Shown here piece by piece: positions 36,998 to 46,459 of a stretch of DNA of 64,000 bases. The notes under the pieces are model-generated. The model made no database searches and had not been told where the DNA came from. It saw only the letters and a list, made by a program, of their open reading frames with translations. The position numbers and the translations under genes were made by a program. Position 1 is the stretch's first letter. The number at the start of each line of letters is the position of its first letter. The stretch is from assembly GCA_018817425.1 (NCBI GenBank), contig JAHITX010000123.1:1-64000 (forward strand), written 5' to 3'. Source of the DNA: Pseudomonadota bacterium (GTDB taxonomy: Bacteria > Desulfobacterota > Desulfobacteria > Desulfobacterales > RPRI01).

Positions 36998-38166
36998 TGT
37001 CTGACAAAGCTGCTAATGATGCCAAAACATGGTTTACACCCTTTAATGTCATATCCGGTACTATCATCATAATAGGTATTGTAATCACCATCTTAAGGTT
37101 TACCCGCGGATTGGGAGCAGTTACAAATCTTTCCGATAATAATCCATGGGGGATATGGATCGGCTTTGATCTGCTTGTAGGTGTTGCCCTTGCGGCAGGA
37201 GGATATGTAACATCGGCAGCCGTGTATATTTTCGGAATGAAAAAATACCATTCTGCGGTAAGACCTGCGGTGCTTACGGGGTTTCTCGGTTATGCGCTCG
37301 TAGTTGTAGCTCTTAACTATGATGTGGGCATACCCTGGCGCCTTCCATATCCCTTTATTTATCAGGGAACAACTTCATTTTTGTTTGAAGTGGCTGCATG
37401 CGTTGCTTTATATCTGACCGTTTTATTTCTCGAATTTATGCCTGCTCCGCTGGAATGGCTTGGTTTGAAAAAAGTAAGAGAACTTGCCGTAAAGCTGACT
37501 ATGGTTCTGACTGTATTAGGCGTTATAATTTCCACATTACATCAGTCATCTCTTGGCGCAATTTTTCTTATTGCGCCTTCAAAGCTTCATCCTCTGTGGT
37601 ATTCTCCCTATCTGCCGACCTTTTTTTTCATATCAAGCATTATAGCCGGATTATCCATGGTTATATTTGAAAGTACTCTTTCGCATCATTATTTTGCGGA
37701 CAAAATGGACGAAGTGCATATCAAAGAAAATGAAGGCGTGACGCTGGGCTTTGGTAAAGCAGCGTCTTTGGTTCTTGCAGGTTATTTTATGATAAAGATT
37801 ATCGGGATAGCCGGAGGAAACAACTGGAATCTGCTTGGAACCTCGTATGGACTCTGGTTTCTTGTCGAATTGTTGGGGTTTGTTGCTTTGCCGTCATTTT
37901 TATATGCAGTTGGAGTTCGCAATAAAGATTTAACACTTATTAAATGGACTGCTGTATGGACGGTGCTTGGCGTTGTTATCAACCGTCTTAATGTTTCTCT
38001 TATAGCATTTAACTGGCAGCTTCCTTCCAGCCAAAGATATTTTCCAAGCTGGATGGAAATAGCTATTTCTGTTTTTGTAGTAACTGTCGGTATTGTTGTT
38101 TTCAGATTTATCGTAACAAGAATGCCTGTTTTTTATGAACATCCGGATTACAAAGATAAGCACTAA
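36997..38166 (+). CDS. hmcC: HmcC/NrfD-family membrane quinone subunit
   Basis: A 389-residue polytopic protein of the NrfD/PsrC/HmcC family with about ten hydrophobic segments. Examples are FNVISGTIIIIGIVITILRF, FDLLVGVALAAGGYVTSAAV and FFFISSIIAGLSMVIFE. The early NNPWGIWIGFD motif and the middle TLHQSSLGAIFLIAPSKLHP segment are typical. The family forms the quinone-interacting or proton-translocating membrane part of such complexes. It overlaps hmcB by one base. Confidence 0.92.
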   Translation: MSDKAANDAKTWFTPFNVISGTIIIIGIVITILRFTRGLGAVTNLSDNNPWGIWIGFDLLVGVALAAGGYVTSAAVYIFGMKKYHSAVRPAVLTGFLGYALVVVALNYDVGIPWRLPYPFIYQGTTSFLFEVAACVALYLTVLFLEFMPAPLEWLGLKKVRELAVKLTMVLTVLGVIISTLHQSSLGAIFLIAPSKLHPLWYSPYLPTFFFISSIIAGLSMVIFESTLSHHYFADKMDEVHIKENEGVTLGFGKAASLVLAGYFMIKIIGIAGGNNWNLLGTSYGLWFLVELLGFVALPSFLYAVGVRNKDLTLIKWTAVWTVLGVVINRLNVSLIAFNWQLPSSQRYFPSWMEIAISVFVVTVGIVVFRFIVTRMPVFYEHPDYKDKH

Positions 38167-38191
38167 TACTATGTAGAAAGGCAGGAATTTT

Positions 38192-38338
38192 ATGGAAACT
38201 ATATTTTATACCTATCAGGATTTTTATACACATACCAAAGGAGTTAGCTATCTTCTGATGATTGCTGCCCTGATCGGCATTGCTTTGTTCTGGAATTTTC
38301 TGACCGGAAAAGATGACGAGAAAAAAAAGAAACCATAA
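38192..38338 (+). CDS. hmcD: HmcD-like 48-residue membrane protein
   Basis: A short gene of 48 codons lying between hmcC and the cytochrome b fusion, with a plausible ribosome site (AGGCAGGAA). The protein METIFYTYQDFYTHTKGVSY is followed by a single hydrophobic helix (LLMIAALIGIALFWNFLTG) and a basic tail (KDDEKKKKP). Size, single helix and position match HmcD of Desulfovibrio, a very small subunit placed after HmcC. Confidence 0.85.
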   Translation: METIFYTYQDFYTHTKGVSYLLMIAALIGIALFWNFLTGKDDEKKKKP

Positions 38339-38352
38339 AGGGAATCTGACAT

Positions 38353-39864
38353 ATGTTTTACAATATTGTGCTGTATATTTCTCTTACAGTCTTTGGAATC
38401 GGTCTGATTTATAAAATTTGCAGCTGGTTTCGTTTCAGTATCGGAATCAATAGCCAAACTATTACGGCATCGGAAAGATTTACGACTGCTTTGAAAGGGC
38501 TATTATCTGTCATATTCAGTCAAAAGCTTTTGACGCTGATCAGGGCTTTTGTCGTGGATGTGCTTTTTCAGATGCGGATACTAAAAGAAGACAAGCTTCG
38601 CTGGATCATGCATATGCTCATTTATACCGGTTTTATGTTTCTGCTGTTTATGCATGCTCTTGATAGAATCATAAAGACATCGCTTTTTGACAAGTATTAT
38701 CTGGCGCTCAACCCCTTTTTGCTTTTTTTCGGATTTATGTTGATTTCAGGTATAGCAATCGCTATTTTTCGACGTTTTGTTTTGAAAGTACCGCGCCTTA
38801 AAACCAATGGCATGGATTACTATGTCATCATTATATTGTCAATCGTACTGCTTACCGGCATCACATTGGAATCTACCAAACTCACATCGTATAACCACTA
38901 TCAGAAGATCTGGTATATACATATTCTTGCATGTTTTTTTGGGCTTGCTTATCTGCCGTTCAGCAAAATGTTCCATATATTTACTACCCCGGTAAGCCTG
39001 CTGGCAAATGCCGTCATGGATAATAATTCCGATCCGGCCAATATCATGACCCGCCAGGTAATGGAACTGGATGCATGCATGCATTGCGGAACATGCAGTT
39101 ACCGGTGTTCTGTTGCGGTTGCTTTTGACAGTATAGGAAATGAAAATATACTGCCTTCTGAAAGAATGGTGTTTCTGAAGAACTATATTACCCGAAAGGA
39201 TATCGGCGCACGGGGTCTTGCAGCTATTCAACAGGGCATATATCTTTGCACCAATTGTGATCGTTGTACGGTTGTTTGTCCCGCAGGCATTAATCTGCGG
39301 GATCTGTGGTATAACGTCAGAGAAGAAATGATTCAACGCGGTCATAGTGTTCCTCTGATGCTGACGCCTTTTTCTTATTGCCGGGGGCTTAAGCAGCAGG
39401 AACTTGATCCAAAACAGTATGATATGCCGTTAGAGAAAGCGCAAAAAGCTTTAACAGATCAGTTTGATCTTCTAAACAAAACCGAAGAAGTCATCCCATT
39501 GATATCTGAAAACAAAGAATTTAATAAAACAGCCGGCCTTTCCGTACGCGCCGGCACCTATTCTTATTGTTTTACATGTGAAAATTGTTCGACGGTTTGC
39601 CCTGTGGTCGAAAATTACAAAGATCCGCAAAATCACCTTGATCTGCTGCCCCATCAGATAATACGTTCCTTAGTTTTTGGTCTCAAAGACCTGGCGTTGG
39701 GTTCAAGAATGCTGTGGTATTGTTTAACCTGCTATCAGTGTCAGGAGCACTGTCCCCAGGGTGTGAAAGTGACGGATATATTTTATGAGCTTAAAAACCT
39801 TGCCGTAAAAGAGGCAAACCGTTCTTCAGACGGAACCGTTTCTGAGAAACGTGCCGGCAAATAA
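38353..39864 (+). CDS. Cytochrome b/HdrC-type iron-sulfur fusion (HmcE-HmcF-like)
   Basis: A 503-residue protein. The N-terminal ~210 residues hold several membrane helices of the NarI/DsrM cytochrome b type (MHMLIYTGFMFLLFMHALDR, LNPFLLFFGFMLISGIAIAI, IIILSIVLLTGITLES, IHILACFFGLAYLPFSKMFH), with His residues suited to heme b. The C-terminal half carries HdrC-type motifs CMHCGTCSYRC, CTNCDRCTVVCP, CFTCENCSTVCP and CLTCYQCQEHCP. In Desulfovibrio Hmc the cytochrome b-like HmcE and iron-sulfur HmcF are separate; here they are one polypeptide with twice the usual number of cysteine motifs. It links the membrane to the HdrB-like protein encoded next. Confidence 0.85.
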   Translation: MFYNIVLYISLTVFGIGLIYKICSWFRFSIGINSQTITASERFTTALKGLLSVIFSQKLLTLIRAFVVDVLFQMRILKEDKLRWIMHMLIYTGFMFLLFMHALDRIIKTSLFDKYYLALNPFLLFFGFMLISGIAIAIFRRFVLKVPRLKTNGMDYYVIIILSIVLLTGITLESTKLTSYNHYQKIWYIHILACFFGLAYLPFSKMFHIFTTPVSLLANAVMDNNSDPANIMTRQVMELDACMHCGTCSYRCSVAVAFDSIGNENILPSERMVFLKNYITRKDIGARGLAAIQQGIYLCTNCDRCTVVCPAGINLRDLWYNVREEMIQRGHSVPLMLTPFSYCRGLKQQELDPKQYDMPLEKAQKALTDQFDLLNKTEEVIPLISENKEFNKTAGLSVRAGTYSYCFTCENCSTVCPVVENYKDPQNHLDLLPHQIIRSLVFGLKDLALGSRMLWYCLTCYQCQEHCPQGVKVTDIFYELKNLAVKEANRSSDGTVSEKRAGK

Positions 39865-39871
39865 GGATTCG

Positions 39872-40744
39872 ATGATGAAATTTGCATTATTTATTGGATG
39901 TAATATTCCTGTCAGAGTTCAGCAGTATGAACTCTCCGCTAGAGCTGTGCTGGGTAAACTCGGCGTTGAAGTTGTTGATATTCGTGAATTCAAATGCTGC
40001 GGCAATCCTATGCGAAATACAGACAACAGGACTTTTGTGCTGATGGCCGCCAGGAACCTTGCTTTAGCTGAAAAACAGGGTTTGGATATGATGGTGCTTT
40101 GCAAATGCTGTTTCGGCAGCCTGAAAAAAGCCTTACACCTGATGAAGCAGCAGCCTGAACTTAAAGAAGAAGTTAATGTGTTTCTGGCCGAAGAAGGCTT
40201 AAATTATTCGGGAACGGTTAAAATAAAGCATTTTCTTTCCGTTCTTTATCATGACATCGGTGTAAATGCCCTGAAAGAGAAAGTAACCAGAACATTTAAA
40301 AGCATTAAAATTGCACCTCATTACGGATGTCATGCCTTAAGACCCAGTGATGTCACAGAGTTTGATGATCCGGTTGCCCCCGTTTTGTTTGACGAACTGG
40401 TAACCGCCACAGGCGCCCAAAGCATCGACTGGCCGTTAAAGCTTGAATGCTGCGGTTCTCCGCTTATAGGTGTTAATAACAGTCTTTCCATGGATTTAAC
40501 CAGGAAAAAACTTGCTGATGGTAAACGGGCCGGCGCTGACTATCTGTGTGTTGCCTGTCCGTTTTGTCAGATGCAATTCGGCAGGGTTCAAAAAATGATG
40601 ACAGCTTCAAGTGATATGGACAAATGCCTTTTAAGCATCGTATACCCACAGCTTCTCGGACTTGCTATGGGTATCGGAGTGAATGAATTGGGGATTAACA
40701 TGAATATACTTGATATCAGCAGTATTGAATCCTTTTTGTTGTAG
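39872..40744 (+). CDS. HdrB-like protein (two CCG domains)
   Basis: A 290-residue cytoplasmic protein with both cysteine-rich CCG domains of heterodisulfide reductase HdrB. The first has IGCNIP, FKCCGNPMRN and CKCCFGSL; the second has HYGCHALRP, LECCGSPLIG and ACPFCQMQF. These bind the non-cubane [4Fe-4S] clusters that cleave disulfides in HdrB. The ATG at 39872 is chosen for the AAGGA ribosome site in front of it; a GTG at 39851 is an in-frame alternative inside the previous gene. It lies between the cytochrome b fusion and a double-length HdrA, so the operon encodes a full HdrABC equivalent joined to an Hmc-type membrane complex. Confidence 0.88.
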   Translation: MMKFALFIGCNIPVRVQQYELSARAVLGKLGVEVVDIREFKCCGNPMRNTDNRTFVLMAARNLALAEKQGLDMMVLCKCCFGSLKKALHLMKQQPELKEEVNVFLAEEGLNYSGTVKIKHFLSVLYHDIGVNALKEKVTRTFKSIKIAPHYGCHALRPSDVTEFDDPVAPVLFDELVTATGAQSIDWPLKLECCGSPLIGVNNSLSMDLTRKKLADGKRAGADYLCVACPFCQMQFGRVQKMMTASSDMDKCLLSIVYPQLLGLAMGIGVNELGINMNILDISSIESFLL

Positions 40745-40752
40745 GAGAAAAA

Positions 40753-43700
40753 ATGTCCCAAAAAGAAATTGGCGCTGTGATGGTAGTTGGTGGCGGCATT
40801 GCCGGCATGCAGGCGGCTCTGGATGCGGCCGATTCCGGTTATTATGTTTATCTTGTTGAGAGATCGTCTTCCATTGGCGGGCTGATGCCGCAATTTGATA
40901 AAACCTTTCCTACCAATGATTGCGCCATGTGCATCGTCTCGCCCAAACTGGTCGAGGTCGGCCGGCACATAAATATAGAGTTACTGACATTATCGGAAGT
41001 TCTAAACATATCAGGTGACAAAGGCAACTTTGAGGTATCTCTGAAGCAGTTTCCCCGTTATGTTGATATGGATAAATGTATCGCCTGCGGGCTGTGTGCG
41101 GAAAAGTGCCCAAAAAAAGTTATAAATATTTACGATGGCTCCTTAAGTAAACGCAAGGCCATCTATGTTAAATATGCTCAGGCAGTTCCCCTGAAATACG
41201 CCATTGATCCCGATAATTGCCTTTTTTTAACCAAGGGGAAATGCAAGGCTTGTGAAAAATTTTGCCCTGCCGATGCCATCAATTATGATGATCAACCCAA
41301 AGATATGACACTCAATGTGGGAGCGATTATCCTGTCAGGCGGCTGTGAAACTTATGACCCGAAGCACCATGATGTCTACGGTTACACAAAATCTTCCAAC
41401 ATCGTCACTAGTCTGGAATTTGAACGGATACTTTCGGCGTCGGGACCTTACAGTGGACACATGGTTCGTCCGTCGGATAAAAAAGAGCCTAAAAAAATCG
41501 CATGGCTTCAATGTATCGGATCAAGGGATGTGCATATCGGCGCTAAGGGCTACTGTTCGTCGGTTTGCTGCACATATGCAATCAAAGAAGCCACGCTTGC
41601 TAAAGAACACAGTAAGGAACCTTTGGATGCTGCAATTTTTTATATGGATATCCGCACCCATGGAAAAGACTTTGAAAGATATTACAACCGGGCCAGGGAT
41701 GAATACGGTGTCCGTTTCGTCAAATCCAGAATCACGAATATTGTACCGACGGACAGCGGCGATCAGCTGATCCGGTACCTTGACGAATCCGGTAATCGGG
41801 TTGAAGAAAAATTTGACATTGTAGTTCTTTCTGTGGGTCTGGAGGTGTCTAAGACTCTATCTTCTCTTGCTAACGCTAATAATATTCGATTGGATACTTA
41901 CGGCTTTGTCAAAACCAACAGCTTTGAACCGGTCAGCACATCCAGGCCCGGCATTTTTGTTTGCGGCTCTTTCGAGGCCCCGAAAGATATTCCCTCTTCG
42001 GTCATTGAAGCGAGCGCATCTGCCGGCAGCGCCGGAAGTTGCCTGACCGAATCCCGCTGGACCCTGACCAGGCAGAAAGAGCTTGCCAAAGAGATGAATA
42101 CGCGTGGCGAACCGCCCCGGATAGGTGTTTTTGTTTGCTGCTGCGGCACCAATATTGCCGGTGTGATTGATGTTCCGGCAGTCGTTGAATACGCTAAGAA
42201 CTTGAAATCTGTTGCCTATGCCGAGCAGAACATGTTCAGTTGCTCTCAGGGCACTCAGGACAGCATGTCCGTTATCATCAAAGAAAAGCAATTGAATAGG
42301 GTGGTCGTGGCCGCCTGTACTCCCAAAACCCATGAACCTCTCTTTCAGGAGACCCTCACAAATGCAGGCTTAAACAAGTATGTCTTTGATCTGACAAATA
42401 TCAGAAACCAGTGTTCCTGGGTGCATAAAAGTACCCCTGAAGCCGCAACAGAAAAGGCGAAAGCTCTCGTACGAATGGCAGTTGCAAAGGTTGAACTCAT
42501 GGAGCCTCTCAAAGAAGCCGAACTTCAGGTCAATCAGGCGGCTCTCGTAATCGGTGGCGGCATAGCCGGAATGACAGCAGCAAAAACTTTTTCAGATCAA
42601 GGATACCACACGTTCCTGATAGAAAAAACCGACCGGCTGGGCGGTCAGTCCTTGCATATTCATCAAACCTGGCAGGGAGAGGATGTACAGCAGAATTTAA
42701 GCCGAATGACAGCCGGGATCCAGGCGGATAAAAATATTGATATTTTTACAAACGCTGAAATAATCAAGACGGACGGTTTTGTCGGCAACTTCAAAACCAC
42801 CGTCAGGACAGGAGATAAGACAGAGGAACTGATACATGGCGTTACAGTTATCGCATCAGGGGCGTTGGAACTAAAGCCGGATCAGTATTTTTACGGCAAG
42901 GATGAACGAGTACTTACAAGTCTTGAGCTGGATCGTAAACTGATTGAAAATGATCAGGCCGTATCGCAGAAAAAAACAGCCCTGTTTATTCAGTGCGTCG
43001 GTTCCAGAATTCCCGAAAGGCCTTATTGCTCCAAGGTCTGTTGTACCCATTCCATCAAAAACGCATTAGAGCTTAAAAGGCTCAACCCGGAAATGGGTAT
43101 ATATATCCTTTATCGGGATATGCGCTCTTACGGGTTACGCGAAGATCTTTACCGGGAAGCCAGGGAAAAGGGGATTATTTTCATTCGATATCATGCGGAT
43201 CAGGGCATAGATGTCAGTTCCGATGAAAAAGGTTTGAAAGTCAGGTTTACCGACACCGTCATACGCCGCAAAATGGAAATAAATCCGGATATTCTGGTGC
43301 TTGCTACAGCCATAACACCGCCCACAAAAAATCCGCTGGCGCAACAATACAAGGCTACCCTGAATAACGATGGTTTTTTCATGGAAGCCCACATCAAACT
43401 CAGGCCGGTTGATTGCGCAACGGATGGAGTTTTTATTTGCGGCCTGGCTCACGCACCCAAGCCGATTGACGAATCCATTGCTCAGGCGGTGGCAGCTGCA
43501 ACCCGCGCGATAACCCTGCTTGCACGTAAAACCATTTATACCAGCGGAACCATAGCCGAAGTTGTTCCTGCGGCATGCAGCAGCTGCGGAGTTTGCGTTT
43601 CGATTTGTCCGTACTCGGCTCCTTCTTTTATTGAAGAAACCGCCAGATTCTTCCCCGGCAAAGCCAATATCAATCCGGCGCTTTGCAAGGGATGCGGATT

Positions 43701-43785
43701 ATGCGTGGCATCCTGCCGATCCGGAGCCATCAGGCTTAAAGGTTTTGATAATGACCAGATATTTGCGCAGATATATGCACTGTGA
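40753..43785 (+). CDS. Double-length HdrA-like protein of the hmc operon
   Basis: A 1010-residue paralogue of the HdrA at 24491-27562 with the same two-part architecture. It has an FAD box (VMVVGGGIAGMQAALDAADS), a ferredoxin-type domain (CIACGLCAEKCP and CKACEKFCPADAI) and conserved SSVCCTYAIKEA. An HdrA N-terminal-type segment (GVFVCCCGTNIAGVID) lies near 455, a second FAD box (ALVIGGGIAGMTAAKTFSDQ) near 596, and two C-terminal [4Fe-4S] motifs (CSSCGVCVSICP, CKGCGLCVASCRSGAI). It starts eight bases after the HdrB-like gene. Two flavins plus many clusters suggest electron confurcation or bifurcation between the membrane complex and soluble carriers. Confidence 0.88.
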   Translation: MSQKEIGAVMVVGGGIAGMQAALDAADSGYYVYLVERSSSIGGLMPQFDKTFPTNDCAMCIVSPKLVEVGRHINIELLTLSEVLNISGDKGNFEVSLKQFPRYVDMDKCIACGLCAEKCPKKVINIYDGSLSKRKAIYVKYAQAVPLKYAIDPDNCLFLTKGKCKACEKFCPADAINYDDQPKDMTLNVGAIILSGGCETYDPKHHDVYGYTKSSNIVTSLEFERILSASGPYSGHMVRPSDKKEPKKIAWLQCIGSRDVHIGAKGYCSSVCCTYAIKEATLAKEHSKEPLDAAIFYMDIRTHGKDFERYYNRARDEYGVRFVKSRITNIVPTDSGDQLIRYLDESGNRVEEKFDIVVLSVGLEVSKTLSSLANANNIRLDTYGFVKTNSFEPVSTSRPGIFVCGSFEAPKDIPSSVIEASASAGSAGSCLTESRWTLTRQKELAKEMNTRGEPPRIGVFVCCCGTNIAGVIDVPAVVEYAKNLKSVAYAEQNMFSCSQGTQDSMSVIIKEKQLNRVVVAACTPKTHEPLFQETLTNAGLNKYVFDLTNIRNQCSWVHKSTPEAATEKAKALVRMAVAKVELMEPLKEAELQVNQAALVIGGGIAGMTAAKTFSDQGYHTFLIEKTDRLGGQSLHIHQTWQGEDVQQNLSRMTAGIQADKNIDIFTNAEIIKTDGFVGNFKTTVRTGDKTEELIHGVTVIASGALELKPDQYFYGKDERVLTSLELDRKLIENDQAVSQKKTALFIQCVGSRIPERPYCSKVCCTHSIKNALELKRLNPEMGIYILYRDMRSYGLREDLYREAREKGIIFIRYHADQGIDVSSDEKGLKVRFTDTVIRRKMEINPDILVLATAITPPTKNPLAQQYKATLNNDGFFMEAHIKLRPVDCATDGVFICGLAHAPKPIDESIAQAVAAATRAITLLARKTIYTSGTIAEVVPAACSSCGVCVSICPYSAPSFIEETARFFPGKANINPALCKGCGLCVASCRSGAIRLKGFDNDQIFAQIYAL

Positions 43786-43907
43786 TTGTTTGTTGGTTGA
43801 TACAATAATATCTTATATTGATTTTTGATAAACAAGCTGCTTTTTGATATACTTCTTTTAAATAATAGAAGGCAGCTTCCTATTTTTATACCAAAGAGGA
43901 GGTAGCT

Positions 43908-45032
43908 ATGAAAACTTTTTCCGATCTGATTGAGGAAGTTCAAAAACAGGGACTCTGCCAGCGCTGTGGCGGCTGTGTGGCATTTTGCACTGCCCTCAAC
44001 TACGGGGGTCTGGAGTTGGATGAAGAAGGCAACCCCCGGTATAAAGCTGAAGGAAAAGAAAACTGTATAGGAGGCGGAATTTGCTATTCTATATGCCCTG
44101 AGACCCACGAACTTGATGAGGAAGTCAAAAATCTCGTGAACTGGGAGGCGCCTATGGGCCGCACTCTTTGCTCCCTGGTGGCCAGAACTACAAACCCAGC
44201 CATTAAGGAACGTGCCACCGACGGCGGGGTGGTAACTGCGCTGCTGCTCAATTTGTTTGAAAAGGGCCATATTGATGGGGCCATCGTCACCAAAGAGTCA
44301 GGATTGTTTCAGCGGAGACCTTGGCTTGCCCATAGCAAAGAGGAAATCATTGGATCTGCCGGCTTCCATTTTGATGCTTCTCACGGCCTGCAGCTCTTTT
44401 CGGAACTATATTCAACCTATTCCCCTTCCTTTGTTAAAGTCGGCTACATTAGCTCTAAACGTTTAGACCGGGTTGCCTTTGTGGGAACCCCCTGCCAGGT
44501 TAATACTATCAGGAGAATCCAGGCCCTGGGGATTGAGCCCGCTAACGCCATTACAATCATTTTCGGACTTTTCTGTACAGGTAATTTCATTTTTGGTCCC
44601 GAACAGCAGCACCAACTGGAAAAGATCGGCGGTTTCCGATGGAACGAGGTTAACAAGATCAACGTTAAAGAGCATCTCATGATACATCTGCGCAATAAGG
44701 AGATACGTCACATCTCCCTTGATCAGCTTGATTTCATGAAGCGCCATGCCTGCCACTACTGCTTTGATTATAGCGCTGAATTTGCGGATCTTTCTTTTGG
44801 CGGCTTAGGCTCGCCGGAAGGCTGGACAACCGTAATAACGCGTTCTCTTCAGGGGCAGGCTGTGTTAAACGATGCTTTGGGAGGAGCTATTGAGACATAC
44901 GGGCACAATGATCCCCCCATTCTGGCCACTGAAATTCTCGCAAAAGTCATGGAATTGTCCGACAGAAAAAAGCAATCGGCTGCAAAAAATCGTATGAGAG
45001 AAGTACAACAGCCTGAGAGAACAGGAGACTAA
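43908..45032 (+). CDS. FrhB/FdhB-family F420-type dehydrogenase beta subunit
   Basis: A 374-residue protein with the coenzyme F420 hydrogenase/dehydrogenase beta-subunit pattern. It has an N-terminal ferredoxin part (CQRCGGCVAFC and CYSICPETHELDEEV), then TDGGVVTALLLNLF, VAFVGTPCQVNTIRRIQAL, LFCTGNF and CHYCFDYSAEFADLSFGGLG. FrhB proteins carry FAD and reduce F420; in sulfate reducers, relatives next to HdrA-type genes may move electrons to ferredoxin or other acceptors. A strong AGGAGGT ribosome site precedes it. It sits 122 bases after the HdrA gene and is probably part of the same redox operon. Confidence 0.88.
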   Translation: MKTFSDLIEEVQKQGLCQRCGGCVAFCTALNYGGLELDEEGNPRYKAEGKENCIGGGICYSICPETHELDEEVKNLVNWEAPMGRTLCSLVARTTNPAIKERATDGGVVTALLLNLFEKGHIDGAIVTKESGLFQRRPWLAHSKEEIIGSAGFHFDASHGLQLFSELYSTYSPSFVKVGYISSKRLDRVAFVGTPCQVNTIRRIQALGIEPANAITIIFGLFCTGNFIFGPEQQHQLEKIGGFRWNEVNKINVKEHLMIHLRNKEIRHISLDQLDFMKRHACHYCFDYSAEFADLSFGGLGSPEGWTTVITRSLQGQAVLNDALGGAIETYGHNDPPILATEILAKVMELSDRKKQSAAKNRMREVQQPERTGD

Positions 45033-45112
45033 CAGGGCCAATATTCACCATTTTTTCACCTATTCTCATTTTAAACTTATTACCAAACAGATAATAAAAT
45101 ATTTGCCACGCC

Positions 45113-45466
45113 TTACCCTATTGTTCTTTTGAGTATTCCAAGCAGTTTATCCGGATCAAAAGGTTTAGGAAGATAAGCAACAGCATTTTTAATTGAAAGG
45201 TGCCTGCCCGCAAGACCGCTTATTACTAAAACAGGAATATCTTTGAATTCTTCATTTTTTGAAATTTTTCTGTAAAAATTTGTTCCCCATTCTTCATGCA
45301 TCTGAAGATCAAGAGTTATAAGATCAGGTTTTACCTTTTTTAAGGCTTCGCACCCTTCAATTCCGCTCGATGCGGTTAATGTTTCATAGCCGTTATCATT
45401 AAGAATGCTTACAATATATTTTACAATTACAGGATCATCATCAATTACAAGAATTTTTTTTGCCAT
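45113..45466 (-). CDS. Single-domain response regulator
   Basis: A 117-residue stand-alone receiver beginning MAKKILVIDDDPVIVKYI, with the phospho-acceptor in DLITLDLQMHEEWG and LPKPFDPDKLL. The start at 45466 is preferred over 45487 because CGAGGT lies upstream and the protein then begins at the first strand. It is oriented against the FrhB gene with only about 80 bases between their stops. It has no obvious kinase partner nearby on this strand. Confidence 0.88.
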   Translation of the reverse strand: MAKKILVIDDDPVIVKYIVSILNDNGYETLTASSGIEGCEALKKVKPDLITLDLQMHEEWGTNFYRKISKNEEFKDIPVLVISGLAGRHLSIKNAVAYLPKPFDPDKLLGILKRTIG

Positions 45467-45585
45467 GGTATACCTCGTTTTTTTCATTAAGAAATATTAA
45501 GAATTCGAGTTAGTATATTAATTATACACTATTTTAATTTCATAAATAGCATACAACGTCAAAATAATAAATAAAGTTGTAGGAG

Positions 45586-45731
45586 CCACTTTCAAAACGT
45601 CCCAGTTTGGTCAAGCTCAGGGCGGGAGAAAATTTCAACCACAGGAATACATTAAGTATTTCGAGCATAGCGCTAAAGGCAAGCGCTATACTTCACTACG
45701 TGTCACTTCGTGCGAAATTTGAGCCCAACCC
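45586..45731 (+). repeat. Dispersed 146-bp repeat, copy 2
   Basis: Same length and largely the same sequence as the repeat at 91-236, starting CCACTTTCAAAACGT and ending CGAAATTTGAG plus CCCAACCCT. Internal conserved blocks include TTTGGTCAAGCTCA and ACTTCGTGCGAAATTTGAG. In both copies the repeat lies just past the 3' end of a minus-strand gene. The rest of the surrounding intergenic DNA (45467-45742) shows nothing else. Confidence 0.8.
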
Positions 45732-45742
45732 TGAGTACCAAT

Positions 45743-46459
45743 CTATTTCCCATAAGGACAAAAATGGGAAAGCCCCAGGAGGCGGGCAGGTCCTGCAATG
45801 GAGACCCCAAAAAAAATAACGGGCTTTTGTTTCATAAAAGCGCCTATCGTGTCATTAATAAGTGTAGTTCCTGTGACAATTGCAACATCGCACCAGTTTA
45901 GATTTGCTTCCGTCTCTTCCGGGGAATCTATCATCACGCCAAACTTTTGTTTGCCGATATTTTCCGAATCCAGATCAGTAGCCCGCACCTCAAACAGGCC
46001 GGACAGCGCCTCCAGCATCCTGGGCTGGAGCCCTACCAGAGCAACTTTGGGTTTTCCAAATTTATTTTGGACATATGCAACCAGTTCACCGGCGCAAAGA
46101 ACAGGATCATGATCCCGGCAGTGTACAGTTTTTTCAACCATCCCCAGATGTCTCATCACAGCATTAACAGTAGCAACAAATATTGCCCGCCTGAAATTGT
46201 TGGTAGGCTCCATTTGAATAACCTGTGAAAGGCTACCGGTAAAATCGCCGAATCTATCCGTAAATGCCTGCCCCAGGGCGCCTTTAAATTCCGCCTGCAT
46301 TACCCGTTCTTTTCCCTTCTGTATGGGATAATCCTGTTCTTCGGGATTTCCTATCGCCTCTTCCGGTGTGAGAGTTCTGGCAACAACTCTGATCTCTTCG
46401 GAACCTAATCCTCTTTTATCAATTATTTCCGAAAATTTATTTCTGATTTTTTCGTACAT
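45743..46459 (-). CDS. DUF364/DUF4213-like Rossmann protein
   Basis: A 238-residue protein whose C-terminal half resembles the DUF364 (putative heavy-metal chelation) family: KVALVGLQPRMLEALSGLFE, then VRATDLDSENIG and CDVAIVTGTTLINDTIGAFM with VIFFGVSIAGPARLLGLSHF. The start at 46459 is chosen because GGAGAT precedes it; a 46495 start lacks a ribosome site. Family members often sit near metal-cofactor or molybdenum genes, but none is recognised here. The 3' end abuts the dispersed repeat. It is divergent from the following kinase, with about 300 bp between them in which I see no gene. Confidence 0.7.
   Translation of the reverse strand: MYEKIRNKFSEIIDKRGLGSEEIRVVARTLTPEEAIGNPEEQDYPIQKGKERVMQAEFKGALGQAFTDRFGDFTGSLSQVIQMEPTNNFRRAIFVATVNAVMRHLGMVEKTVHCRDHDPVLCAGELVAYVQNKFGKPKVALVGLQPRMLEALSGLFEVRATDLDSENIGKQKFGVMIDSPEETEANLNWCDVAIVTGTTLINDTIGAFMKQKPVIFFGVSIAGPARLLGLSHFCPYGK

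Noticed and set aside
43536-44270. Minus-strand open frame of 244 codons opposite HdrA and FrhB
   Set aside because: It is antisense to two well-supported genes, lacks family features and has no ribosome site.
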